This document shows positions 20,659 through 30,096 of a stretch of DNA of 31,856 nt, in pieces. Position 1 is the stretch's first letter. Each line of letters starts with the position of its first letter. Location: assembly GCA_015501075.1 (NCBI GenBank), contig JADNYJ010000370.1, positions 1 to 31,856 on the forward strand, read 5' to 3'. A model generated the notes under the pieces. That model was given only the letters and a program-made list of their open reading frames with translations. It was not told the origin of the DNA and ran no database searches. The DNA comes from Gymnopilus junonius. Lineage: Eukaryota; Basidiomycota; Agaricomycetes; Agaricales; Galerinaceae. The translations under genes and the position numbers were made by a program.

Positions 20659-22814
20659 TTACAGGGCGCTGAGGACGGCGTTGTAAGCAGCCTTTGGTTG
20701 GTAGTTGGAGTCGAAGAGATCGGGAGTAGAGCTTGCACGCCAGGAATTCTGTGAGATATGCCAACCTTTGAGGAATGATGAAGCAAGTAAAGTTGGAAGA
20801 GAACGTACGACGTCGCTGACACCCCAAGAGGTGATAGAAACGCACTGCGGCGTGTTCAAGCAGGCTTTAGCAACGGTGGTGTAGTCGTTTGCGGAGGCAC
20901 CGACAATGTCTAGCTCAGTGATGGCGACATCCAGGCCAGTGCTGGCAAGGGCGGTGAGGGCAGCTTGGGCGCCGCTGGACCCTCCAGCCTGCGACGAAGC
21001 GGAAGTTTAGAATTCATGTCGGCCACGTTAATAACGAACTGCCACTTACGCTCAAATGCATTTGAGTACCGATAGCGTCGATAACTTTTCCATTGGCGTT
21101 GACGCGTTTGACTAGGGCGACCATTCCTTGGACTTTGGCGTTGTTGGAATCCAAATTGTAGTCGTTGATGTATAATCTAATCATTCGAACCGTTTGTCAA
21201 GCGATAAACAGCTACAATGTAATATTTCCCTACTTTGCGTCAGGGTCAGCAGCCCGTGCAAATTGGAAGGCCAGGGTGACGAATGACTTGGTGGATTATT
21301 AGGTATTTAGTCTTTCTTAGAAAGGAAAAAAATACCTCTCCGAGAACGTTGGACCAGACACTGGATCGAAGGGATCCATCTTCGTTGAGGATTTCACTGT
21401 ATCATGATCAGCAGGCATTCATAAAGTGAAATATAATGGACTTACTTGCAAACATCCCACTGAGCATTGTAATTATAAAATATCAGATAACTTGACCGGT
21501 GCATACTTCAAGAGGATATTTACGGCTAAAGAAGACAATATAAATCAATGTTTTACTAATTGATGTGTGCTTAGCTGCTTACAATAGAGCTTTCCTTTAT
21601 ACCGCCCGACAGCGTTTGAGATGTGATTCTTCATGACATTGGTCTGCGAAGGACGCATCAGAGAGATGGAGAGCAAGGCATATAGAATAATAGCCCAACC
21701 AAGGTGGTCTTGTCGTTGATAGACGAGACCCAACTTGGCAGTTGAGAGTGCCAGACTGATCATAAATGAGCAAGATGCGGATACAGCCATTGAGGAAATA
21801 GCACCTAAGGTGTGGCCGCGAATCAACTTCCCATTGGACACAGCCCAGTTGACTAGCGCGTCTGAACCGGAGAAAGTGAATTGGTTTTGAGTATCTGATC
21901 AATCGAAAAGGCAGTTCAGCAATAAGTACGCGGGAGCTTGCAGGGCATAAACACTCACTTTCTGTAGCATCCCACTGTATTAAGAAGGGACCAATAAATC
22001 AAAGAAATTTTTCGTTTTATTGTCCTTTTTTTCACCCTACCTTCATCGAGTTTTCCTACCACACAGGAATCACTAAATACGACTGCCGGAATACTGGGAC
22101 TGGGCCACTTACAGGTGTCACAGCACCGAAGTCGGCCTTTAGGAGAGCAGCATTTTCTAGTCAGATTAGTGAAGAAGGCTACAATAGGGGGAAATAAAGA
22201 GAATTACATACGTGCAATGTTTAATGTATTCGAGTCGGCGCAAGACCCCTATCGAAGAGAAGATATAAGCACAAGGCTTTCAAACGGCGTCTTGAAGTGC
22301 TCACCCAGAACTTCTTGCCATGACTGACGAACTTGGCGTTCAGACCTGTCCCAGATGAACTGGCAGAAGTGGTAGTTGGTGAGGTCGATGTAGTGGTTGT
22401 AGTGGTTGTAGGCGGCGTCGTGGTTGCTGTGCCAGGCAAACACCTAGCGTAAAGAAATATGGGGTTACACATCGGGTCCGCAGACCGCAGGGACTACGTA
22501 CTGGGAGTACCAAGGGTTGGAATATGTGCATACGCTTCCTGTGTCGCCTAAAAACAATTGAGTGGAACTCTGCAATTAGAACTGGTGGACGTACAGACGG
22601 TCTGTGTGCAAGGAGGAAAATCGGCCGGTTGATAAAGCGTCAAAGCTCAAGTTATAAACTTACGCTGCCGGTATAACCCATACCACCACCTATTATTGCA
22701 TATCAGCTGCAGAATATTTTAAAACTGAAATTGAGATACACTGTCCCAAACAGCTACAGCGGCTGCCTGGCGAGCAACAACGGCCAGAGTAACGAAAGCG
22801 AGAAATTTGGACAT
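20659..22814 (-). CDS. CBM1-GH10 endo-1,4-beta-xylanase, about 19 exons
   Basis: Secreted xylan-degrading enzyme: signal peptide ([19 protein letters not shown]), fungal cellulose-binding module CBM1, Thr/Ser/Pro linker ([12 protein letters not shown]), GH10 barrel. Exons: 22814-22742, 22689-22664, 22601-22595, 22547-22502, 22443-22305, 22248-22212, 22156-22113, 22055-22041, 21974-21959, 21894-21805, 21755-21700, 21643-21583, 21525-21524, 21459-21446, 21396-21336, 21286-21234, 21176-21050, 20988-20809 and 20748-20659, giving 378 residues. Motifs: [60 protein letters not shown] (acid/base E210), ITELDI (nucleophile E314), [14 protein letters not shown] and [16 protein letters not shown]. The 7-nt and 2-nt exons are needed to keep the frame and restore CBM1 and GH10 residues. 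At the exon 1 end the sequence gives WDSGGMG where CBM1 normally has WGQCGG; one G appears to be missing at 22745-22747. Confidence 0.9.
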
Positions 22815-24413
22815 GTCGCGACGAATAAACCGTAGGAGAGGAATGACCTATGGTTTGAGGCTTCTCTGGATGCTTTTTATCGTGAACTGGGATTCAAGCT
22901 TTCAGAGATCTTCCGATGTTTTCAAGTCTTGGATGGTCATGAGGAGTGCAATCGGACAGTCTTGTCGTATCATGACCAACGCAACTGGTGAAATGAGAGC
23001 GATATAACCGTTACTACGGCTGATCTTCGCCAATATAATCGTGCCAAGCTCCGTGACCTTGGTCTGAGTTTGAGATTCTCCTCTAGAGGTTGTAGAAAAG
23101 GAAGCGCTCAAAACTATTTGCTACGCTTTGATCAAGACCACAAATCAAGGGGTCTTTACCATTTTGGACCAAGTTACAAATTAATTAGGCCTTGCGTCCC
23201 TGTAGTCGAAATAATAATATAACCCATCGGAAGAGGTGCTGGACTACGTCAGCTCGTGGCACAGTGTGGAGGCTTGGCAGAGTGATGTCGATGAGCCAAG
23301 GGAAAGGGCGGTTAGTAGCGGTCCGTTCGCTTGCTTGGACTCACTATGAAGCACAATTCCCGATATTTCCAAGAGGCTGGCATTGACAGAAGGTTGTCCG
23401 CAATGAGGATATGAAAGGTCAGATAATTTAATTGAGATATCAGAATTACAGTAAAAGGCTTCCATTGAGGTTTGCGTGGTATCGAATAATTGGGCAACTG
23501 TCCCAAGGAGTTTTGAACCAAACTCGTTTGCAGAGTATAGACTTCCAGAAATCCGCAGAAAGATGGCTAGATTTCTTTTGTACGAAAGAGACTGTCGGGA
23601 CTTGTTCCGTCAGGCGACTAGAATAGCTATTATGCTTGGCAGAAGTAAAAAGTCTTTCTTCCTCGCAAATTAACCTCGCAGTTATACTTACTTCCACGTG
23701 GATTTTGCATGGCTTCAAGAAGATCGGCTCGGAGTAACCAGAAGGTCTTGGCTGCGTCGCTTTGGCAAAGAGATACGGCAAAGAAGTGCAGATCAGCAAA
23801 TATTTTGCATGGCCTTGGAAATCAGCCACTCTATGCCCTTAATCCAAGGTCAGAAGGTATAAAGCTCGGTGATTTGATTTATGAGTTGCACCTGCAACCC
23901 TCGAGGACGACTATAGTTTCGTGCACAGTGAAAAACAAACACAGGAACAGTGCAAGCATACCATCGAAACTAAGGAGATATGAATCAACATTTCAGAGTG
24001 TGAGGCCAACTTCTAGAACGCCACAATTCAGAGTACAGATGCGCAGGTTCAGATTTGTTTGGGAATTTGAGGAAAGCCGGCTGAACGCGGGACGGTGTCG
24101 AAAGAGTCATCAGATATCAAATGTCAGAATAGAGTGCAGGCTGATCCAACAAATAGGACCATGACGCATGGCGCATGATGCAACACTGCAACGTTGAAGT
24201 TGCGTTGAAAAGACGAGGAGTCGAATACGATTACGGAGTCACATTGCATTTGCATCATGTGACGTGACATACACGACGCGTTCAGAACTTGAAATTCGAA
24301 TCAGCGACTCTTGTTTTGCTCTCGTTCAGCTTGTAACTTTCTGCCAAAATCCTCATTTACGTTCGTAGCTCCTATATTCTACGGACATCACTGCTTTGTT
24401 AAATATAATTACC
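22815..24413. other. 1.6-kb divergent intergenic region GH10 / RAD18
   Basis: Between the start codons of the xylanase gene (minus) and RAD18 (plus). Open frames of about 151 codons (23709-24164 plus) and 127 codons (23446-23829 minus) overlap on opposite strands, have biased Arg/Ser content and no family motif. I do not support either. No RNA gene, tandem repeat or terminal repeat recognised. Xylanase regulatory sites may be here, but I did not find a convincing cluster. Confidence 0.4.
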
Positions 24414-26012
24414 ATGAATTTTCTATCTGCCGACATACCCGACCCCACAGATTTTCCGCCCGATGCGAAAGCGCCTGGTCTGCGAACTTTGGACGGTTCA
24501 TTTAGGTGTGATATTTGCGGAGAGCTGTACGATGCACCTGTAACTCTTGTGTGCGGCCACTGCTTTTGCTCAGGTGTATGTTTATTCCTACTAAATTCAG
24601 AATGTTGCAAGCTTAGAGTCGGACGACTTCCATTTCTGCAGTGCATAAGGACTTCCCTTTCCTCAAAACAAGAATGTCCAAGCTGTCGGAAGTCGGCTAA
24701 CGAGATACACATAAGGCCAAATCCTGCGTTAGAGAGTGTGATTAGTGCTTGGAAAAATGCAAGGTGTGTCCTAATGCATCAAATAGCATGCTCAGCTGAC
24801 ATACTTCTTACTCACCAGACCGTTTGTCTTGCAGCTTGTGAGACGCGAGGTAGAGGAGCGTGTGACAAATTCAGAGCAGCTCGACAAGGGGAATGCAAGA
24901 AAGCGGAAAAGGACCCCCGAATGGACTTTAAGTCCTGATGCCATGCTTGGGAATGTTGCTAGTCCATCCCCTAAAGCGCCACCATCTTCGGGCCTAGCAG
25001 CACTCAAATCTCCATCAAGGTCGAAAAAGGGAGGTCGTCAAGACGTCATTAACCTTGCATACTCTGATGCTGAGGATGAACCTATCGCGTCTTCTTCAAA
25101 TCCAGTGACAAGGAACCTCAAAGGTTCATTCCATGGTTTCTGCTCCCTAAAGTTAACTAATCCATTGGCATAGCCGATGCCTTCGTCCCCTGTCCTATTT
25201 GCAAAAAGAAAGTGCAGTTCAGAAAGATCAACGCACATATGGACAAGAATTGTCGGGACGCTCCAACGTCCGATAACGCTGTGGCGTCCTGGTCAAAGAT
25301 CATGGGCGGAGGCCAAAATGGGCATCCGAAAGGAAAGAATAAGTGCGTAACAAAGGCTTTATAATTTACCATCATAAGGCACCGACAACCAAGGCGCATG
25401 TTATAGGAAAAAGGCCTCTGATAGCGATGATGAGCACCCATTGCCGTTATCCACATATACCACACTCAAAGACCGACAGCTGAAGGACATGCTTTCCGAA
25501 AGTGACCTACCACTAGCCGGAGACCGTGCTAATTGGGAACAACGACACCAAAAGTGTGTCTTTCTGGTCCACCTTTCCTTCGAAATTTACTCAACAAACA
25601 ACACAGATGGGTCATGTTATTCAATGCAAATTTGGATAGATCACTGCCAAATAGAAAAACTAAAGTTGAGCTCAGGAAAGAGCTCAAGAAATGGGAAGAA
25701 GAGAGGCCAAAAAAGAAGAAACACGGAATCACCGATGTGAAAGGGTATCAGGTTTGTGTTATTTGACAATGGTTCTATTCCTTGTTATACCACTCAGACA
25801 CGCCGCTTATACAGATAGAACACAAGTCTGAATTCACAAGATTGGTAGAGGTTGCACGAGCATCTAGGCAAAGCAAGCCACCAGAAGCTTCGAAGTCCAG
25901 CTCTCCAGCCAGCTTCCTGGACCAGACACATCCTTTGTCGTCTCTCACAGGCAATATCATCGTCGATTTCGAAGGAGAAGGTGAGCATGGGAAAGGGCCT
26001 GAAGGTCCTTAG
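24414..26012 (+). CDS. RAD18: postreplication repair E3 ubiquitin ligase RAD18
   Basis: RING-type E3 that, with RAD6, mono-ubiquitinates PCNA at stalled forks to start DNA damage tolerance. Seven exons (24414-24575, 24642-24763, 24819-25123, 25174-25342, 25407-25553, 25607-25751, 25815-26012) join in frame to 415 residues. Domains in order: C3HC4 RING with C32, C35, C47, H49, C52, C55, C66 and C69; ARPFVLQLVRREVEERV just after it; a UBZ4 finger with C203, C206, H218 and C223 (VPCPICKKKVQFRKINAHMD); a SAP DNA-binding motif (about residues 263-305: STYTTLKDRQLKDMLSESDL, GDRANWEQRHQKWVMLFNAN); then a basic segment ELRKELKKWEEERPKKKKHG. Donor GTATGT at 24576 is preferred over the overlapping GTGTAT because it keeps the RING spacing (CSGCIRTSL). 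The acceptor at 24818 is preferred over a later CAG for the same reason. The frame is intact. Confidence 0.94.
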
Positions 26013-26212
26013 GGAAGATATAGACAGTTACGGAATAGAGTTCGGATGGATGTCTTGCGCATGGCGATACCACGATGTAGAAGCGTTGGCAAGACCATTT
26101 GCACGCGTTCTACAGCCGTCAAGAGTGTATATGGATTGTAGTCTGATGAAACGCGTCTCCGTACACATAGAGCCTAGGCTTTTGGATTTATGTAGTCTGC
26201 CGTGGATTTAGG

Positions 26213-26911
26213 AATGTTGATTCCAATGGTGATTTCGTGGAATTGCAAGATGGAAAGAGCCGAAATGTGGAAGTCCTTCACTCAAGCGCACCAGGTCTGT
26301 TTGAGAAAACCCATTTCATTTACGTGGGTCGATTGGAATTGCACAAAACATGTAAGCCTCGGGTTGAGCTGTGTGCATGGTGTTCCAGATTGCTGCGCAA
26401 CCGCTAAAACTCCAGTATTTCAAAGGTCCCGCCATCTCAGAGCAACCTTCATTAAAAAAAATGTTGCCTGAGAATGGTACAGAGTGCACCTTTAATTATC
26501 TAGTGACCGTCTACACCGACCTTGCGGGATTGCAGAAAGACTGTAAAAGTCAATATTTTCGCTCTGTAAGCCGAAAAAAATAACCTCGGGATCAGGATCC
26601 AGAAGTGACAAGTTTAGCCGTAGTTACAGATGCGATACTAAAGCATCATGGATCAGCTGAAGAACAGGCTTTGGAGGCATCAACTTATGTACATCCATCT
26701 CTTGCCAATCTGCGCACTTACCTATTCGGGACCGCAGAACTCGTCGGACGGAGACCATCACGTACGTCATTCTCGTGTGGCGAAAACGTGTAATTAATGA
26801 TGAAGGGTGCATCTGGATAGCCATGCCTTCCTGCAAGCCCCGGCGGAGGATTGGAGCGATCAAGGCCCAACCTGACACTTTTAGCATTGAACAGAGTTTA
26901 TTGTGCGTCTA
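26213..26911 (+). pseudogene. fragmentary coding sequence, unidentified
   Basis: Several protein-like segments follow each other on the plus strand but cannot be joined in one frame with normal splicing. About 26215-26350: VDSNGDFVELQDGKSRNVEV, then HSSAPGLFEKTHFIYVGRLE. About 26388-26540: QPLKLQYFKGPAISEQPSLK, then ENGTECTFNYLVTVYTDLAG. About 26596-26760: DPEVTSLAVVTDAILKHHGS, then YVHPSLANLRTYLFGTAELV. The last joins through a good intron (26762-26805, GTACGT..GAAG) to CIWIAMPSCKPRRRIGAIKA and ends at TAA near 26911. Junctions 1-2 and 2-3 (donors GTAAGC at 26351 and GTAAAA at 26542) are each off by one base. I do not recognise the protein. It is either a decayed gene, or a real gene with indels or mis-chosen splice sites. 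Confidence 0.35.
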
Positions 26912-27748
26912 AACTAGGCGAAATGGAGAAGACGATAACTGGACTCTAGCCTTTATTCCAATCCTAGAAGCCTACTCTCTAGCTGGGGAACAATAAGTAG
27001 AGCCACGAGGAAGTGAGGTCCGTGAGCAGCCCGAGTGAGAAAAGATCCGGAGGGGTGGCGGTAAAAAGAAGATCAGCAGGCAACATAGATGCCGGGATAC
27101 CTGGGGCGGTGGTAGGCGATCACTTTGGTCATCGCGGAGGAGGATTCAAGAGCAGTTCGGGGAGTTGTTGCCAACAGCAAATTTGCAGATGTAAGTACTG
27201 CTTAGGAGAGACGTTGCGACGAACAGCCCTGAGAAAGGACGATGTGGACCATGGCAAAACATTTGATGAAAACGACCGAGAACAACATCCATCCTTCGAT
27301 TCGGAGAGTGATTTCGGATGCTGTACGACCCACGCCGTAGTTTCGGGCTCGGCGAAATGAAGGAATCCAGGAAGCTTGTGACAATGATTACAAGGATTGT
27401 TCATACAACAGCAGTCATATTATGAGAATAAGATAGGCTTGTACTCGGAATGACAGATATTATGAGATGGACGGGTCAAGGAAGAGGTGTGTATGTTTTC
27501 AAGGGCTGCGTTACCGAAAATTTCCGAAATAGGCAGGCGTTGTGAAAAGCCGCTTAGACCCACGTGGCGTCCAATCGGGACTTGTGCTCGATTTGGGACA
27601 AGGTCGAAAGGAATAAAAGTGCCTCTACCGAAAGAACGGACTGATTCGTTGCTGTCCTGCTCCCTGCCACCCTTAAGGTCGAGCGACCGTCCATATCCTC
27701 GATACCTCCCGTTATTCCTCTCCTTCACGAATTATTATTGCTTGCATA
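26912..27748. other. intergenic region upstream of the DUF7330-like gene
   Basis: A plus-strand open frame of 116 codons (27013-27360) and overlapping minus-strand frames show no motif. The part before 27749 is C/T-rich (27655-27725), as expected of a promoter. No repeat or RNA gene recognised. Confidence 0.4.
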
Positions 27749-28555
27749 ATGTCATCTACGGACCACTCTACAGTGCGCACACTCGCCCCTCCGTGCCAAG
27801 CTTTCCGAGCTAATATATTTTCATCTCACTTTAGCGGTCGCAAGCCTCGTTTGAGAAGTCAAGGCCTCTTGTGAGCTTCTTGCGCACCTCAATCATCCAG
27901 AATAGGTTATCTGACCCCTTCTTCTCTTCTCTAGCTCCATCACATCCCATCGCGGGGTACTCAGAAGGTCAAATACCAAGAAGATTCAGAATGGGACCAC
28001 CACGTAGATGGTGGAAATCAAGCTCTGGATTTATCTCTCATGCTGCCGCATTATCGTGCGCGCAACCAACCCGTCGACCATCGCATGTCGATGCTCGTGG
28101 AAAACGACACTGAGCCTACCAAGCTCAAAGTGGTGAGTCCCCATCCTCATCCTTCCGTTACCTCCTTCAGTACTGACGCCCCGTCCTTACGTTAGTGCCG
28201 AAATCTTCCCCAATGCCATTTTTACCTGGAAGTCCTGTCAGAGGACTCAGATGTTACATTATGGCTGCCGTCTGACTTCAGAGGTCAGATTCACACGTCA
28301 ACAAAACCCTCGTTTTCGGCTGGATTTATCAATCGCATTCTACGAAACGTTCGCCTAAACGAACGCGATGCTGCAGAATATTATGACGAAGACCACATCG
28401 TGGTAGTTACGCGAGGGCGCATTGCAATACGCATGTGGGACGTCCGGACATGTAGTCCCGAAAACACTCACAAGGAGTCGCTGAAGAGAATGTTTGGTTG
28501 CTCACGGAAAGCGCCAGAAACGGCCATCGATTGGGATTTCTTACTGAAGGATTGA
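27749..28555 (+). CDS. DUF7330-like protein, 205 aa
   Basis: Small protein without signal peptide or membrane segment. It resembles the DUF7330 proteins common in Agaricomycetes, a family of unknown function; the match rests on memory of the family's block around a WLPSDFRG-type motif. Four exons (27749-27772, 27835-27870, 27935-28132, 28196-28555), all joined at phase 0 by 62-64-nt introns, give 205 residues. The N-terminal about 65 residues are polar (HHIPSRGTQKVKYQEDSEWD, SLMLPHYRARNQP). The C-terminal part is beta-rich (CHFYLEVLSEDSDVTLWLPS, TSTKPSFSAGFINRIL, EDHIVVVTRGRIAIRMWDV). It closes with a highly polar end (CSPENTHKESLKRMFGCSRK, then DWDFLLKD). The 24-nt first and 36-nt second exons are supported by strict phase agreement and GTGCGC/GTGAGC donors with TTTAG/TCTAG acceptors. 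Confidence 0.72.
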
Positions 28556-29214
28556 TTGTTATCATTCGTCTTTTTTTTTTCCTCGATCCTTCTCTTGGCG
28601 TATTTCGATTTCGTCTTCATCTGGTTTTCCGTGTCATACTCATTGGAACTTTACTCTTCTTTACTCTTCATGGATTATTTCGGTTTCCCACTCTGCACGT
28701 ATCTCTTTCCCTCATTGACATCCAGCATAGCTATCTTCGAATTCTCTATCACGTATCTTATTGACCGCGCAGCGGTTTTGTAGCCCTAGATTACCCATTC
28801 GGTTTCGCCTATCTCCCATCTATATCTCCCGACACCATGTAGCAATATCTATTTCTCCCTACATTTACACGAACTATAGAAAACGATTCATGATCGCAAT
28901 AATGACTGTCTTCTGCCTCTGTTCTTCTGAAGCTGCCACCACTTCACATATGTCTAGCGCGAATAGGGGAGGAGATCTATTCAAAGGTGACTGCCCTTGT
29001 GTCGGCAAGAACATGATTGTCCGAGGATATGTACCTGGTGAAACGAAGAAGCTACCCATGTCCACACGGCTCTTCGCGTTTATTCTCAGACCGTGGATAC
29101 CTCTGCTGGAGATCGGATACAATGCCAAGTTATACAGATTCAATGAAATGCCAGTCATGCCTATGAATACATATGCGTAGTTTCCTCACGAGTCATAAAT
29201 TACAGAAGCCCACT
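28556..29214. other. convergent intergenic region
   Basis: Between the stop codons of the DUF7330-like gene (plus) and the Cia2 gene (minus). The first 200 bp are very T-rich (3' UTR-like). A plus-strand frame (to 29180) and a minus-strand frame (29158 down to 28874) overlap. Each has about 95 plausible-looking codons, but no family motif decides between them and neither is supported. Confidence 0.4.
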
Positions 29215-29913
29215 CTAGATCATGTTCCCTCGGGCATTGGAAAGACATTGCTCCACCGTATCTAGCAGAACCGGGTTTTCCAAAGCGGCAGCAACTCTTT
29301 CTTTATCGTTGAGTTGTTTGTTCACTTGGAAGATGTCATCATTGTGGATTGTGAGCAAGAAGAGACCGCAAGAGGCTTACCAGCGTTCTCGCTCTGATGT
29401 GAACCGGGCTTTACAAATATATCGACCTTGAAACGGTCGGGCAAGCTGCGCAGAAGGCGAACTCGGATGCAAAGGCCTGTTCCAAGACCAATTAGGACCG
29501 GTCAATATACATGGAAAAATGTCGTCAGTCAAGGCTAACCAATAAGAGTAGACATCCCGCAGTGTGGTACTGTCGGCGTGAATTCGACCTTGACATGATT
29601 TGCGCCGACGGTTATCTGAGGGGCTGAGACTACCCGAAGCTCTTCTAGTGTATTGGGATGCTCAGGATCGTAAATAGAACGAATCAGATCTATTGAAAGA
29701 AAGCAATAAGCAATGGACAGAAGGACAAGAGCCACGAAGTTGCCCCTTACCGAATATTTCGTCCTGGTCAATGGGCTCCCAGTCTTCTGCATCATCCTCG
29801 GATCGCAGAATGTCGTCTATCCATAACGATTGCGCGAGTAAGTCCGATTGCCTTCCTGAGCCCTTGGAGGTCGAAAAAATGACAGGATTCGGATTGAAAA
29901 CTTCTCCAGGCAT
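29215..29913 (-). CDS. CIA2: cytosolic Fe-S assembly targeting factor Cia2 (MIP18 family)
   Basis: MIP18/FAM96-family subunit of the CIA targeting complex, which hands Fe-S clusters to cytosolic and nuclear apoproteins. Four exons (29913-29751, 29689-29540, 29476-29381, 29324-29215) join in frame to 172 residues. After a variable start ([16 protein letters not shown]) comes an acidic patch ([16 protein letters not shown]). The conserved core follows: [40 protein letters not shown], then PHCGM with the conserved Cys98, [40 protein letters not shown] and [20 protein letters not shown]. Every family block is present, and length and domain limits fit the family. The gene is head-to-head with the DCN1-like gene with 183 bp between start codons, so they probably share a promoter. 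Confidence 0.94.
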
Positions 29914-30096
29914 CGCTGACAGAGGTTGAGGTCGAAATTCGAACTTAAGTTAATAGCGGTCCGGAGATACCGGCTTAATTACAAGTCCAAATCAGTCACA
30001 GGAAGTCACGCGGCGGGCTAAAAGTCGCGTCGACCTTTGAAAGGAGCCTCGTTTTCTCCTCATTTTGAACATCCGTCTGTCCGCTATCTCGCAGCA

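Noticed and set aside
23709..24164. 151-codon plus-strand open frame with ATG
   Set aside because: Overlapped by a 127-codon minus-strand frame, Arg/Ser-rich without motifs, no splice context, and lies in the promoter interval of RAD18.
24573..24577. GTGTAT as the first RAD18 donor
   Set aside because: It would shift the frame before the RING cysteine C55; the overlapping GTATGT donor two bases later keeps C3HC4 spacing.
28761..29180. Possible small gene on either strand between the DUF7330-like and Cia2 genes
   Set aside because: Both strands have similar-length open frames here and neither shows a family motif or intron; more likely overlapping 3' UTRs.
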